A stretch of 30,525 nt of DNA. It comes from Phoronis australis (taxonomy: Eukaryota > Phoronida > Phoronidae). Made by a program: the position numbers and the translations under genes. The notes below the pieces were generated by a model. The model worked only from the letters and a program-made list of their open reading frames with translations, was not told the DNA's origin and made no database searches. The stretch lies in NCBI GenBank assembly GCA_002633005.1, contig NMRA01000938.1, forward strand, positions 62,741-93,265. Direction: 5' to 3'. Every line of letters begins with the position of its first letter. Within the stretch, counting starts at the first letter, position 1. Positions 1 to 9,497 of the stretch are shown piece by piece.

Positions 1-240
1 ACAGTTTTTAAATATTGCCCAACTTTGTTCCAAAATCTCTTTGCTGGATTACCCAAGTTCACCTATATGCAGTCTGAATGTTAACTTTGTGTGTTTTATT
101 TTCGTTTTGCTGCACATGAATTGTCTTATGATTTTTCAATGAAGTAGCTGACACTACATGTATTAGTCTCGAGACTTCTGAATTTTTGGAGTCTGACTGA
201 TGGTAAGCACCAAACACCATTGCATACCCATACTAAACTC
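1..240. other. non-coding, nothing recognised
   Basis: AT-rich sequence with no recognisable gene, repeat or RNA. The short reading frame on the minus strand that crosses into the next element (163-438) is an accident of the GC-rich MITE and has no domain. Confidence 0.5.
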
Positions 241-531
241 GGGCGGATCCAGGATTTTGAGTTGGGGGGCAGGGCACAGAATTTCGCCACATCCGCGCGC
301 CCACCCTAAAATGTAGGGATGCAGGGGTCTCGAATTTTTGGGTTTGTGGACCTTATTACTAAAAAAATCTGGTAAACGGGGTTTGTTCAAGGCCAATGCA
401 TTGTGCATTCGCCCACGGAGCCCCCTGGGTACGCGCATATGCTAGTCAGCAATTAGCACCCCGAACTGACAAATGGTATCTGGGAGAATTTTAGGGGGGC
501 ATGGCCCCCTTGGCCCCCTGCTGGAATCCGC
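241..531. mobile_element. GC-rich MITE with short terminal inverted repeats
   Basis: The left end reads GCGGATCCAG (243-252). The right end (521-531), reverse-complemented, reads GCGGATTCCAG, so the two ends match with a single extra base. Just inside each end are G- or C-runs around GGGGGGCAGGG and GGGGGGCATGGCCCCC, so the ends can fold together. The roughly 290 bp between the ends has no transposase. From memory, elements with GGCGGATCCAG ends and GGGGGC subterminal runs are common non-autonomous DNA transposons in marine invertebrate genomes. I found no clean target-site duplication, so the exact boundary may be off by a few bases. Confidence 0.6.
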
Positions 532-2280
532 AATTGAAACTGTGATAGATGCAAAAAACATCTGAACTGAATTGTTGTCGGTGAAAACTAAAAAACATTG
601 GTATCCATAATGCGAGAATATTCAGACATCCATATGCATATCTGGGCGTGTGCTGTTCGGGGACTTTCCCGAATGAGAAGCGTAAGAAAAGTTATTCAAC
701 AACGCCAATTTCACCGGTAGTCGCCTATCCTTATCAGATCAGTTTTTCTAACCTCATTTCACAACATCTAACCAATACCATTTCAATACATCTCTTTTTT
801 ATGACTAACTACTTTGCTGTCTGATTTGTTCGGGTTTGATGATATACACTGTATAGAGATGCAGTTGTCTCCTAACGGCCCAATACACCTATTATTGTTT
901 TTTTATACAATTCATTGAATTGAGATGTTTCGGGACACAATCAACCGACTTTGAGAACACTAGAAAACTAAATTTCAATCAGACCCACACATTAAAATTT
1001 CAGAATTCGAGTTCCGAGTTATGTATAACTGAAGACTTACTTTAGAGATTTTTTACTCAACCATAATGCATTTTGAAACGGTGACTATATGCACATGTTA
1101 TTGGCAGCGTTATCGTCAGGGTCAAAGGAAACCAACGTGCCTTGTTGTGCTTCTCATTATTTTCTGTAAAGTAACAAAATTAAGTCTCTCTTGATATGTT
1201 CGATCGCCTATTTTAAAATTTCAAAACTGTATTTTGAATCCTCGCATACATTTGTTACTATGCAGACATTGGCCGGTTGCATAAATTTGGTGAGGTGCCC
1301 TACTTCTAGAGCCCGAAGCGGTATGAAGAAGGGTGATTGCCAGACTTTTTATGGTTTTATTTTGTAGAGCTAAGATCAATCTAAACACTGGTTGTAGTTT
1401 TGTTGTTTTAAATTTGGCTTCAGCTGAGATATTGAGGCAGGAAGTAGGGCAATTTTCAACATTTTGGAATCACCACGAACTAGCTAAACTGGTAGCCTTC
1501 AAAAACGGTTAAGATGTAACTGAAACCTTGACATTTTCTATGACTGGCAAGTTGAAAGACACCCCAATTCAGTGATAAACTTGAAGTGTTTCATTTTGCA
1601 CTATTGTTCTCAAGGTAAGTTCGCAAAAAGTGCCAAAATGTAGCTGTAACGAGGCTTGGAATTGGCAGAAAAACAACACGTTCCCATAGCAACCACAAGG
1701 TGGCGCACGCAAAAAAATTAATGCTGGTATGAAGGTTGGGGCATCAACCCCTACCATCATGCAAACAATCGAGGAAATCCGTGACATAGCCTTTATCACT
1801 TTTTGCCTGGTCCATTCGTGGACGTGCTCTTAAGCTTTAAAGTGGTGCGCACGTGTGAGTTCACACACTTGAATCGCTAGAGTTGGCCTACACCTTACAT
1901 TGGCAACAACGTGTGAAAGACAAATCGCATTTCGCGCACGTAGCCCCAGAAACAAGTAAAAGGGCTTGAGAATTTCTTGGCAACTGAAAGTAAAGACGTG
2001 GCCGTCGTTTGGCAATTAATAGGGTTGTCATTTTTAGTGTGGCTACCTTATGCGATAAAAAAACGATGTGCTCATCTCTACTTAGTCACGATTGTCTTTC
2101 CGGACCTCTTGCACGCTAACAACGGGACCGACTAGTGCCGCGGTGCAATATCAGGGATATTGTCGTGGATATTCGATACATGTAATAAGGGCATCTTAAG
2201 CAAAAACCAATGTTTGGTAAGTTGATTGCTTAAGAATTAGTAGAAACACCGCTGTTTTGTGACGTTTTATCACTTATTAT
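532..2280. other. intron or intergenic DNA, nothing recognised
   Basis: About 1.75 kb of AT-rich sequence. Short reading frames on the minus strand (1569-1799 and 1830-2015) show no domain, no conserved motif and no flanking splice signals that I could defend. If the WSC gene continues beyond its exon at 4.7 kb, this would be intron or 3' flank. Confidence 0.4.
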
Positions 2281-2649
2281 GCAGGGGCCCGAAACTTTCT
2301 TCGGCAAATCCGGAAACTTGCAAAAGAAGCCGAAAATGTTAGCCAATGAAACGCGCCCAAGATCGATTCTGCTTATGTACGTTCAAGCGACTTACAAGTC
2401 ATCGGGAGGGCTGCTCTCGGTTAGTGTTCTTTCGAGTTTGGATTTGGCAAACAACCAAATAACCGTCGGATTAACAAGAGTTGCTTTATAATTGCCAGGT
2501 ATCTGCCGAGAACTATAAAACTCAACTCGCATACGTTGGAAATTCCAGGTTGCATTTTGCGACTTGATACGAGCTAACAAAAATCTCAGCTCGCATTTCC
2601 AAATTTCAGTTCGCAAATGCGACCTGCAGCTCGTTATGTCGAGCCCTGA
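2281..2649. mobile_element. possible hAT-type non-autonomous element
   Basis: The left end reads CAGGGGCCCGA and the right end, reverse-complemented, reads CAGGGCTCGA. These are short imperfect inverted termini of the CAGGG type seen in hAT elements. The right half holds several related copies of a CTCGCATTT or TTCGCAAATGCGA motif (about 2525-2635), a subterminal repeat structure. I saw no convincing 8-bp target duplication and no transposase. The reading frames inside it (2279-2491 plus, 2392-2616 minus) have no recognisable domain. Confidence 0.35.
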
Positions 2650-3324
2650 CTAAACCAATGCCTTCTGTCGACAGAATGGCTGCAATGTGAAAAGAATTTC
2701 AATCTGCCTTTGTTCAGTGACGTCAAGACATGGGTCAATCATCAGAAGGTAATCAGTCCCAACACCAAGCCTCAAACGGCTAAATCGATCAGTGCCATCT
2801 TGAGGCTGGTGGACAAAGTTGAAAAGGTCACATTAGTGTCAATTGTGTGTAAACACAGAGCAAAATCATCAATTGATGCTCATGAGATTTTTTGTAACAG
2901 ATTGTGTACACTTTAAGGAATCTGAAAATGGTAACAAAATAGACGATTTGGGAAAAAATGGAATGAATAGAAAGTCGCTTCTGAAAATATTTATTACAAG
3001 AAACTGAATTCCTACGACCAGCTGTAATACTTGTGTTAACGAAGGATGAAACATTAATATATCTTGCAGATTATGGTATACAGTGTATTAAGGTAATTTT
3101 TATTATGTATACCTTGGAAAACGTACAGTGGAGTTTGTTAGTTTGTACTCTAAGACACTAAGCAGGCGTTGTTTTATTTCAGGTATTGTGATCAAGGAGC
3201 ACGGTGATGCTTATGCAAGCTTTATAGTAAAAGGGACAGGCATGAGGTTCCGAAACGCTGGCGACAGGGAGGGAGGGGGCAGACTGTGTGAAGCTGCCAG
3301 TCTATTCGAGCCAACACAGCCTCT
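2650..3324. other. non-coding, nothing recognised
   Basis: Short open frames (2710-2916 plus, 2869-3054 minus, 3128-3343 plus) overlap each other on both strands and show no domain, signal peptide or splice context. I see no repeat structure apart from a G-rich run near 3270. Confidence 0.35.
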
Positions 3325-3507
3325 CAATACTGGCCCTTTATAGGGCCGAAACCAGTTTTTGGTATATTGGCCCAGTAATGGCCTGGTACTGGCCCTTTAC
3401 TTTCCCGATGTTGCAATCCAATACCCAGCTGGTGTGCAAAATGTTATTAGGCCAGTAGTGGCCTACAGCACTGGGCCAATACAACAGGCAGTTCAGGGTC
3501 AGTATTG
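3325..3507. repeat. palindromic TACTGGCCC repeat element
   Basis: The left end CAATACTGGCCC (3325-3336) is the inverse of GGGTCAGTATTG (3496-3507), matching at 11 of 12 positions. Between them the same word recurs in both orientations: GGCCCAGTAATGGCC, TACTGGCCC, GGCCAGTAGTGGCC and CACTGGGCCAATAC. The left arm also holds a perfect small hairpin, GGCCCTTTATAGGGCC (3332-3347). This is a fold-back repeat, probably a degenerate MITE. It encodes nothing. Confidence 0.55.
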
Positions 3508-4713
3508 ACCTAGTACGAGCATGTTTAATGGGTAGTTAATACAGGTTTAATAGTCTGTTTTTTTTCTTAAACAAACAGGCCGATTGGAAGATTTTACAAC
3601 TGATGAATCCGAAGATGTCGTGTCCCCATGAGTCATAATCCGGTGATTAGTGTATCGGGACCGGCCTCGTGGCCTAAACACGCCCGGTGTACCGCAAAAG
3701 GCATCAGGCCACCAATACTCTTTTCTTTTTAGTTGCCAAGTGAAAGAATATTTAACATTTGTAATGCAAAGAAGATTGGGTTAAAAGAGTATTTGGTGTC
3801 ACAAGTACGTTGTCCAGTAATCTTGTTCATCTGAAAAATACATTTCTATCACGTTGCCACGATGCCAGGTCTCTTTTTGACTCGAGAATTGCAATCAATT
3901 AAAAATACCAATGTATACAAAGGCAAAATGGTGATCGGGTACGACGTATTTAATGTTTTTTGGCTGCGTACGCATGCATAAAGTTTGAATATACTGTAAT
4001 GAACTATGGTTTGGTGGCCGCTTGTTCAAATTGTTGTTATTATTATCATTACCATTGACATTACCATTAGCATTACTAATACCATCATCAATACCGTTAT
4101 CGTTATTACTATCATGAAGCCCTTGGTATCTTAGCGGATGATTCCCGAGTTCTACTATCTACTAAGGTGACAAATAACGCTTTTGCTAAATCTTTGACAC
4201 TTATCAAACTTATACAACCATTTCTTATTGTATCTATTGACGCTACTACCAAATACGGACTATACTTTTACCTTATGTGCCGCTGACCATTATGTTAGGC
4301 AGAATAACAGGCACAGTGAAGACAACATTTATGACCAGAACACTACGGTAAAAGTAAAAGATTGAAACGCTAGATGTTTTCAGCAATCGTTTTCTGGCGT
4401 GCTATGCATGGTAGTCGGCGACATCCTCGTCGTCTTTGATGTCTTAGTATTATATTGTGTCGGGCAACATTACCAGCCGGTGTTCCTCAAAAAGATTGAT
4501 TTCATTTATTATATATAACAAGGCCTACAACAAAAATCCCCGGATAAAAATCCTTGGGCAACTGGGTAATTTCACCTTATCAACGGGGAAATTGGACCAA
4601 CAGGGTACTTTCTACTGCTTTGATTTTGTGCTGTTAGTTTTGTGTTAATCAGTTGAATCTCTAAAAAAATCTACAGAACGGTGAATTAGATATTTAGAAT
4701 AAACTGTACTTAC
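3508..4713. other. non-coding, holds a simple repeat at 4031-4113
   Basis: Positions 4031-4113 are an imperfect run of ATT, ACC and ATC triplets, a decayed microsatellite. The rest is AT-rich with no gene. The plus-strand frame at 4457-4648 has no domain. The first bases downstream (in the minus sense) of the WSC exon donor at 4713 are intron. Confidence 0.45.
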
Positions 4714-5055
4714 AAACTGGCTTGGAGGACATAACGTACATATGCAATTGACTTCCGCAAGTTTCGGTGGGATCTGCAGAACATGGAATGTTGCATTTGT
4801 CAATGTCCTCCATATAGGATATATCCTCATTGTAAGTGTCGCCGCACCAGCATTCGTACCCTTGTTGTACACCCGCATACTTGAAATTTCCGCCGTAGCA
4901 CAAAGTTCGACAAAAGGTACGTGTCATCAGCAACCGGTTTTGAAATCCGTACTTCCCATATCGTCCATTTTTCTTCTTTACTAATAAGGCTGACAACGTG
5001 TTACTTTGTGCCGACGCGTAACATCCTTCCACTATGGTCATATTAGAGCCCAAAT
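4714..5055 (-). CDS. WSC-domain exon, third in transcript order (partial gene)
   Basis: This internal exon of 342 nt encodes one WSC domain, an extracellular cysteine-rich module known from yeast cell-wall stress sensors and from animal proteins such as Kremen, polycystin-1 and WSCD1/2, and thought to bind carbohydrate. Exon residues include VEGCY at 9-13, FCRTLC at 48-53, YAGVQ at 60-64, ECWCG at 68-72, CNIPC at 88-92 and ETCG at 98-101. All eight cysteines are present (12, 49, 53, 69, 71, 88, 92, 100). The minus-strand acceptor is TTTTTCTTGTAG followed by ATTTGGG, and the donor is GTTT followed by GTAAGT. Both are phase 1, so the exon is symmetric. The open frame runs on past both splice sites (4694-5149), but those tails are intron. 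The full protein, its signal peptide and any membrane segment lie outside the window. Confidence 0.88.
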
Positions 5056-5549
5056 CTACAAGAAAAAGCTGCTTTTGGTTGCAATAATGCATGTATACCA
5101 AACACGTCCAGCAACTTGAAGCAACACTTATACCAGGTGTTCTGCACACCTACACGAAGATTGTTATCATAACACCTCAACAAAATTTGGAAAGTTCTGG
5201 TTACTCGCCTACTTTTTATTATTTTACTTTAATCAAATCATATTGCACACCAATGAAAAGCCCAGAAGTCGCCCTTTCAAAATATACCACGTTCTGTCAA
5301 TGAATGTTTTTTGCGTATAGTAACTTTTGTGACAAATATGGGCTTGGTCTCAAAATGAATGTTGTAAATTTAGTTGAAGCAAGTTTGAGCATTCATATTT
5401 TTCAATAGCAATCACAGTGCTGTATTCACTGCAATAAAAAAAACTTGTGGCAATTTGGCAACAATGAAACAACTGGTTGAGAGATAGTTGTGATATTGTG
5501 ACTGATAGACAGCAGTGATAGTCTTCTCAGTATAAGGTTGACAAAATAT
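5056..5549. other. intron, nothing recognised
   Basis: Sequence between the WSC exon acceptor (5056) and the Tc1-like relic. It begins with the polypyrimidine tract of the acceptor as read on the minus strand. The open frame at 5091-5303 (plus) has no recognisable content. If the Tc1-like transposon kept a 3' end it would lie here, but I could not find its inverted repeat. Confidence 0.4.
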
Positions 5550-5940
5550 TCCCAGTCACTGCAGCGACACACTTTCTTAGCATGTTGTTGAATCATCTGG
5601 CGATGCGTTGCTGTGTGATGGCATTCCTGTGTCAGTAAGTGCCTTTAATCAGCCACAGGGGCTATGTCACTTGCGCACCTACTGCCCATATGAGTTGGTT
5701 CCACAGGTGATTGATGGTGCTCACGTCTGGGTTGTATCAAGGACATTCCATTTGCTGTACTCCCGCGTGAGGCAGATGGTCTGTCACAAGCCTGGAACGG
5801 TGGAGGCGCGTTGTCCTCTTGGAAGATAGTATTGGGTCCCTAATGTTGGAGAATAGGGATTGCTACTGGGTACAGGATGCCGTCTCAATAAGTAACCGAT
5901 TTAGGCTGCCATCAACGGTAGTGACATTGTTAGGCATGGG
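5550..5940 (-). pseudogene. Tc1-like transposase relic (C-terminal half)
   Basis: This is a decayed DDE transposase of the Tc1/mariner superfamily, readable only by changing frame. From high to low coordinate the minus strand gives TTVDGSLNR, DGILYPVAIPILQH, then FQEDNAPP, which holds the second catalytic aspartate. A one-base shift follows, then RSRLVTDHL and AGVQQMEC, then TINHLWNQL, and last NAITQQRIAR and FNNMLRKC. These pieces follow the family order. The third catalytic acidic residue, normally E in a PIEHLW-type motif, is N here. There are several in-frame stops and at least one frameshift, so it cannot make an enzyme. The N-terminal DNA-binding half and the terminal inverted repeats were not found. 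The plus-strand open frame over it (5608-5829) is a shadow. It lies in a WSC-gene intron or flank on the same strand as that gene. Confidence 0.8.
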
Positions 5941-8585
5941 GTTTTGAAACATGCACTTTGTGACAAAGCATCCTTTGGTAGCAAAGTTACTGAACGTATT
6001 TTAATTTCATTGGCGAAATGCGGTTCTCTTGGAAAGGGAGATAAGTGAGCTTTCCATTGATATAGAAAACGCTATCAATAAACAAAAAGTAACGAAAACA
6101 CAAAAGAGTGTACACAGATTTCTAAACTTTTGTTGAGTGCTAATAATATATTTAGGGTCATCAGTTGAAATTACCTTTCATGCGACTTTACCAAAGCAAA
6201 TTAACAAATAAAGTTTTTCATTTAATAACAGCCTAGTCAGGAATATAACAGTTTACATTGTCCTTCAAAAGCTTACGAGTTTGCATGCAGCTGATATAAA
6301 TCCAGCGCTGTATCGGCGTATCGGAAACCTTAACAACTGCAAAGTACGATGGGATATTCTTGCTGCATTTCGCCCTCTTCAGATGGCTTCAACGGAAAAC
6401 AAATTATACTTCTCACTCTCAAAATGTCCGGTTTCAACATACGCCTTACGGGATGGAGGTCGTTGACTGAATTTCTACATAAACAATGACACACTGTTGT
6501 GTCCCTTGCTGCACAAATAACCAATGAAGAAACAAAATATTCCATCAATTTCATACTGACAAAGTATTAACAAGCCAGTGTCTCGTGAAGATTCGCAGAT
6601 ACAATAGTCGATCTTAGCTAGTAAATTATTACACAATCCCAGTATTAACTCTAGTCGATGTTAGAATCACGTCCCCAAAGTAAATCGTTTTTCGAAATGT
6701 ATATTCTCTGGAATTTAAATAAAATGAAAAACTTAGGCGCCACCATTTTCTCAAAATCGGTGACTGCTTGAGTTGTCAATCTCAATTGAAGACAGTCGTT
6801 TAGGTTTGTTTATCAAATAAACTGAAAGCTGACACGCATTCCCTCTCGCGTTGATGACTGGCACAGTTCGCAGCCATCAAAAGCCGTCAGGCAATGACGT
6901 CAACAGAGCTTCCCCTGGCGAAACTTCCCCTTTCATAATGTTTACACGATTAATATAAATTGTAAATTGTGTTGAATCTGAGCTATGTAAAACACACATC
7001 ACGAATTTTTGTCCGGCCCGTCGGGGATCGTTCGACAACCGGTTGTTTAGCAAACCATCAACGGTCTGCTAGGAGACGTCAGCTTAGTCTCTTCTGCGTT
7101 TGGCAGTTGGGTCGGCAAACTTGTTTACTAGCTAAGACAACCGCTTCGGATTATGCGTATCCTCAGTCGGAAAGAACCATTTTATGAGTTAGCGGGTCCA
7201 CCCTACATGTAGTTAACCCGCAGTTTGCCGAATTTCTGCCCACTACTTAATATAGAAAAACTGAATGTATATACGAATTGAGTGTAATTAGAGCAAAGTA
7301 AATTAATGTTCGCGTTTAATTACGGACGGCGTGGTAAAATCAAAGGATAACTTTTTCGCTGAAATTGTATTCGAACTCTAGGTATGAAGCGTTTCTACGT
7401 ACAGCAATGAAAAAACGTTGAAATGTTATCGTGAAATTGTATGAACATTCAAAAACAGTGGTGTACGTGTTACGAAAGCTGGCGTTAGGGAAATCTTCAA
7501 AGAGTAGCTCGTAATTGTACCCTATCATGGCTATTCCTCTTGATTCTCACTTCACCACGTAGTGGCACATGGAGTTATTCAACATCTTCTAGCAGCGGTA
7601 CGAATTTCTTCTACCGTACTGACAACGCATTTACATAGGTTGCTTCGGATTTAACGCCTTCATTACCATCTGCTTCTCTGCTTTTGGTTTTGTTTTGTCG
7701 TTGAAATTAGAACTAAGATATATGCCAGCAAAATATTCGGACACTGCAAAAATTCAAACTCGGATGGTGAAGCGGGAAGCACAAATCAAAGCATCAAACA
7801 ATGAGATATTTTTTGAGAACTGCGGAACCATGATTTTTAACGGTTAATTCGATATACACGGAGCAATTAGAATTGAAAATAATCATACAGATGTTTCACG
7901 TTCATGGCAGTTCCTTTATTACAGGCAGGCGGTAAAATGTTGCTAAATTGCATAATATTGAGATTACGCATTACCGCACTGAACCATCTGAGCAAAACAT
8001 TTACAAACAACGTTGGAAAACAACCCACCTCCTCAGTGAATTGAGTCAGCGTTCTCAAAACCAAGTTTCCGCTACACTAAATAATTTGTGCCACGGGTTA
8101 CAGCCCAATAATCCAAAAGAAGGCCTCCTCGAAGTCCCACCCGTACTCCCAAATAAACGCTATTGTGAAAATACCGCACACCTCCAAAATAAACGCATTT
8201 GAAGCTTTTTATTTCCGCAACAATGTATATTTATTACGCCCCATTTTAAATGGCAATTGTCATACAGTGTTTGATTTTACTTTACTTCTGTTTCTGTTGA
8301 CGAAGGACGTTATTATATCCGACATTTTCAGTTGATCCATTCTTGTTGTTTTATTTACCTATACATATTTCCTTTTTATGAGAGTAAAAACGGCTGAAAC
8401 AAGTCTCTTAATTTCATTTTTCAAAATCTAGTTTCTGTGTGGGTGTTTTGTTACAAAGCATCAAATTAGCAATTCAATCGTGAAATTGGAAGAACAGTTA
8501 TGACAGTGGAGTAAAATAATAAAGAATCATGTTATTAAGTAATGTTTTTCAGGAGTTGTGGGGTTTCGGTGAAGTGAGGTATTAC
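5941..8585. other. intron DNA, nothing recognised
   Basis: About 2.6 kb with only short overlapping frames on both strands (for example 6281-6466 plus, 6330-6554 minus, 6969-7187 plus, 7340-7528 minus, 7948-8202 plus). None shows a domain, and opposing strands are equally open. If the three WSC exons are one transcript, this is part of the 13.6 kb second intron. Confidence 0.4.
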
Positions 8586-8680
8586 GGATTGTTCTCAGAC
8601 CCCTTCGACCCCCACACCCACGACCCCCTCGACCCATGACCACCTCGACCCACAACCCCACTATCCAGGTCCCACAACTC
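8586..8680 (+). repeat. CCCTCGACC-core repeat family, copy a (truncated)
   Basis: It starts with the shared family terminus GGATTGTTCTCAGACCCC and continues with the C-rich core, in which variants of CCCTCGACCCACGACC recur several times. The shared non-repetitive arm seen in copies b, c, d and f is missing or reduced to a trace after about 8665. The open frames across it (8527-8730 minus, 8636-8866 plus) arise from the biased composition and are not genes. Confidence 0.6.
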
Positions 8681-9087
8681 GATCGACTAACGACATATGC
8701 CGGTAGAAGTAGCTTTGCGCATTTGTACACATTTCATAATTGTATTACCTCGCTGAATGACTTTGCCATACATGTAAGACATTCCTTCAGGCAAATCTAC
8801 TATGACTCAAGCCTGGTGCTTAAAAACAGGAAGTGGTTGAACAAAATCTGGTGTAGCGAAATGTGAGCGTGTTATTGTTGCAACGGAAATACATTCAGTT
8901 CCACGAACTGCTACCAGTGACCCTGTCTAAGCTCAGGAAGAGAGTAACATTACGTGATTGGACGCATTTTCAAACATTTATTGGTTACTTTCTGTTGTAT
9001 ACTTGTTTATAATGTACTTCATGTAACGTTGAGATCCCTTTTAGTTTACCATATTTACTGAAGAAATTACATATTCGTCGGTTCCAT
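8681..9087. other. spacer between two repeat copies, nothing recognised
   Basis: Unremarkable AT-rich sequence separating two copies of the CCCTCGACC-core family that lie in opposite orientation. No gene or RNA was seen. Confidence 0.35.
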
Positions 9088-9497
9088 GCACTCTCCCAAG
9101 AGAGCTTGAATCTGGCATTCGCTGAAGAACGGACGAGGCAATAACAATTAGGCCAAGACTGACATTTACAACGTTGTTAGGTATCTGATTTGATTTGGTA
9201 GAGTTGTTTTTTTTTCTGTTTTTTACTTTCAAACTTACCAAATCGATTCTCTTGGTTGCAAAAAAACAAAGAAAAGCCAGCCAAGCTCACGGTCCGACTC
9301 GTTGATCTTGCAAGTCAGCACTTGTTCAATGTTCAGATGGCGTCGGGCTCGTGTAAACTGCGTTGAGTTTGTTGTGGGTTGTGGGTGGAGGGGTTTCTGT
9401 GTCGTGGTCGAGGAGGTTGTGGGTCGACGGGGTTTTGGGTTGAGGGGTCTTGGGGAGTGGGAGTCGTGTGGGTCGAAGTGGTCTTAGAACAAACCAC
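9088..9497 (-). repeat. CCCTCGACC-core repeat family, copy b (near full length)
   Basis: The far end starts CTCTCCCAAGAGAGCTTGAA (9091-9110). The arm follows, with ACTTTCAAACTTACCAAATCGA, a run of A-rich sequence, GAGCTCACGG-like and GTCAGCACTTGTTCAATG blocks. The G-rich core (9370-9480) holds GTGGGTCGACGGGG-type units. The near end is GGTCTTAGAACAA, the inverse of the family terminus. Aligned by eye with copy d (16341-16677) the arm matches almost throughout at roughly three quarters identity. It has no coding capacity. The open frames here on both strands simply follow the G-rich core. Confidence 0.75.

Noticed and set aside
163-438. 91-codon minus-strand frame at the left end
   Set aside because: It lies mostly inside the GC-rich MITE, has no domain, and its composition follows the MITE's G and C runs.
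3650-3720. Possible tRNA-derived SINE head (CGGCCTCGTGGCCTAA resembles an A box)
   Set aside because: No B box at the right distance, no cloverleaf pairing and no poly-A or repeat tail.
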